DNA of 30,079 nucleotides from DAIOGN01 sp036745245 (lineage in GTDB: Bacteria > Zixibacteria > MSB-5A5 > JAUVRN01). This document shows, piece after piece, positions 28,825-30,079 of the stretch (position 1 is its first letter; each line of letters begins with the position of its first letter). The DNA lies in the NCBI GenBank assembly GCA_036745245.1, contig DAIOGN010000027.1, positions 1-30,079 of the forward strand, given 5' to 3'. The position numbers were made by a program, and so were the translations under genes. The notes below the pieces were generated by a model that was given only the letters and a program-made list of their open reading frames with translations, did no database searches and had not been told where the DNA came from.

Positions 28825-30079
28825 GTGCGTGAGTTCACGCACCGGGCATCGAAGTCCGGTTTTTTATTTGTACTGGGTACGGCGCTGCTTCTCGCGCTCG
28901 CCCTCCTCTTGCTCGCCCTGTCCAACGCACAGGCCGCCGGTCTCAACACTCCCGACATTCAGCTGCAACGCGCCGATGCCTCGGGCATAGAGTTCACGTT
29001 CACCCCCCGCGCGTGGTCGCTCGATACAGGTTTCGCCGACGGTGACGTAGTCTCGTTCGCCGATGCCCAATTCTCAACCGAGCCCGGCGCGCTCGCTATT
29101 CCACAGCGCTCCGTGCTGGTGGCGGTTCCGCCCGACGGCGACATCACGATTACGGCCGAGCCTGCAGGCTGGCAAACTGCATCGCAACGCGGCGCCGCCT
29201 TGCGCGGACCGGCTCCGACGGCCGCGGCCGCGCGCCCTGCTGCTCCGCCTCTGGTGCGCTGGGACGGACCGTTCCGTTCACGCGACCTTCGGCTCGTGCG
29301 CATCTGGCTGGCGCCGGTGCGCTCAGCCAACGGGCGGCTCTCACGCACCGACGCGGTCAACGTCTCCGTGCGCTGGAGCGGTGCCGCCCGCGGACAGTCA
29401 CTTCCCCGCAACGCCGTCTTCGATCCGGTGTACGAGCGCACCCTCCTCAACTGGGATCAGGCGCAAGGCTTCGCCGCCACGGCAACGCGCGCGGCCCTGT
29501 TCAATCCCTGGGCCGGCGGCGCCGACTGGTTCAAAGTCGCCGTGCAGACCGACGGGCCGCACCGGCTCACTCACTCCGAACTGGCCGCGGCCGGATTCCC
29601 CGTGGGCGGAGATCCTCGCCTGTTCCGGCTGTTCTACGCGGGCGGTCGCATCCTTCCGGTTCCCAGCAACACGCCGCGTCCCGTGCTGCGCGAAGTGCCC
29701 ATCGAGATCACCGGTGAGTCCGACGGGTCGTTCGATGCGGGCGACGTCATTTACTTTTTCGGCCAGGCACCCAATCGCTGGGAGAACAACGACTCGGACG
29801 CGGTGTACCGAATCAACCCGTACACGCGCGACGTGGTGTTCTGGCTGGCGTCCGACGGATCGTTTGCCGGTTCCCCCCTGCGCCTGGGCACACGCAATGC
29901 GCCTCCCGGAGCCGATCCGCAGGTGGGGCAGGGTGTAGCGCGTGCCGTCTCGGAACAAAACCTCGTGCTCAACTCAAGCGAAGACGACTTCTACACCTGG
30001 TACTGGCAGAAGTCGCAGTCGCTCTCGATCGTGATGAACCTGCCGGCGTTCGCCATCGTGGCGCTCATCACCTGGGTCC
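28825..30079 (+). CDS. Peptidase C25/PorU-like secreted protein, N-terminal part (runs off the window)
   Basis: The frame is open from GTG 28825 to the end of the window (418 codons) with no stop. It opens with a long signal peptide (hydrophobic core FLFVLGTALLLALALLLLAL, then SNAQA). About 200 residues of beta-rich pro-region follow (SLDTGFADGDVVSFADAQFS, RDLRLVRIWLAPVRSANGRL). From about residue 230 it matches the N-terminal domain of gingipain-type C25 proteins and of PorU, the type IX signal peptidase/sortase: WFKVAVQTDGPHRLTHSELA, GGDPRLFRLFYAGGRILPVP, ESDGSFDAGDVIYFFGQAPN, NDSDAVYRINPYTRDVVFW. The Cys/His catalytic domain would lie beyond the edge, so activity cannot be judged. An alternative start is TTG 28813. 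Taken with the FlgD-tailed protein at 22460, this supports a type-IX-like secretion route in the organism (inference). Confidence 0.72.
   Translation, partial: MREFTHRASKSGFLFVLGTALLLALALLLLALSNAQAAGLNTPDIQLQRADASGIEFTFTPRAWSLDTGFADGDVVSFADAQFSTEPGALAIPQRSVLVAVPPDGDITITAEPAGWQTASQRGAALRGPAPTAAAARPAAPPLVRWDGPFRSRDLRLVRIWLAPVRSANGRLSRTDAVNVSVRWSGAARGQSLPRNAVFDPVYERTLLNWDQAQGFAATATRAALFNPWAGGADWFKVAVQTDGPHRLTHSELAAAGFPVGGDPRLFRLFYAGGRILPVPSNTPRPVLREVPIEITGESDGSFDAGDVIYFFGQAPNRWENNDSDAVYRINPYTRDVVFWLASDGSFAGSPLRLGTRNAPPGADPQVGQGVARAVSEQNLVLNSSEDDFYTWYWQKSQSLSIVMNLPAFAIVALITWV

Noticed and set aside
28430..28990. Plus-strand open frame across the tnaA-C25 intergenic region
   Set aside because: It covers the promoter and the inverted-repeat leader and runs out of frame with the C25 gene. 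The translation has no coherent features.

Overview
The window is a high-GC bacterial scaffold with two 10-base N gaps. It reads as a draft metagenome-type assembly rather than a finished chromosome. Most of it (about 840 to the end) looks like one genome from the Fibrobacteres-Chlorobi-Bacteroidetes superphylum or a related candidate phylum; this is inference. The clues are a dockerin-like secreted beta-helix protein, a secreted protein ending in a FlgD/type-IX-like sorting domain, and a PorU/gingipain-like C25 protein entering at the right edge. These sit beside housekeeping genes and an actinobacterial-type inositol-1-phosphate synthase. GTG and TTG starts are common and many genes overlap by 1-4 bases. 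The first ~840 bases look proteobacterial: the 3' part of a LivM permease and the first ~30 codons of a Rieske-type protein. They join in frame, inside a short shared motif, to a CoaBC gene that has lost its N-terminus. This is most likely an assembly chimera.

Layout. 1-4093 (+): partial livM, the Rieske/CoaBC junction, then coaBC, family-4 uracil-DNA glycosylase and dnaB joined by ATGA overlaps. 4106-6517 (-): a large secreted parallel beta-helix protein. 6805-8318 (+): an MlaE/MlaF lipid-transport ABC pair without its MCE protein. 8316-8964: a perfect 33-bp inverted repeat, a small unknown gene and a terminator-like hairpin, then glmS (-). 10976-12729 (+): a GNAT acetyltransferase, a cysteine-rich secreted protein with a clear terminator, and a small exported protein. 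12731-22273 (-): one long co-directional block, transcribed from a CDP-alcohol phosphatidyltransferase through a PfkB kinase, INO1, tmk, an S41 protease, a TauE-type permease, a small membrane protein, a sugar-phosphate nucleotidyltransferase/PMM-like fusion and prmC. 22460-28463 (+): a secreted FN3/FlgD-tail protein, a GT-C-like membrane protein with TPRs, TerC, then asparaginase II overlapping tryptophanase. 28464-28824 is a non-coding leader with a promoter-like sequence and a long inverted repeat. From 28825 a C25/PorU-like protein runs off the end.

Functional themes. The minus block combines inositol-phosphate synthesis, transfer of a CDP-lipid to an alcohol, and an NDP-mannose-type nucleotidyltransferase. 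This suggests an inositol phospholipid and possibly its glycosylation. MlaEF, the GT-C protein and the secreted proteins point to an elaborate diderm envelope with a type-IX-like export route. The asparaginase/tryptophanase pair suggests amino-acid catabolism releasing ammonia, pyruvate and indole.

No CRISPR array, tRNA, rRNA, phage or transposase gene was seen.
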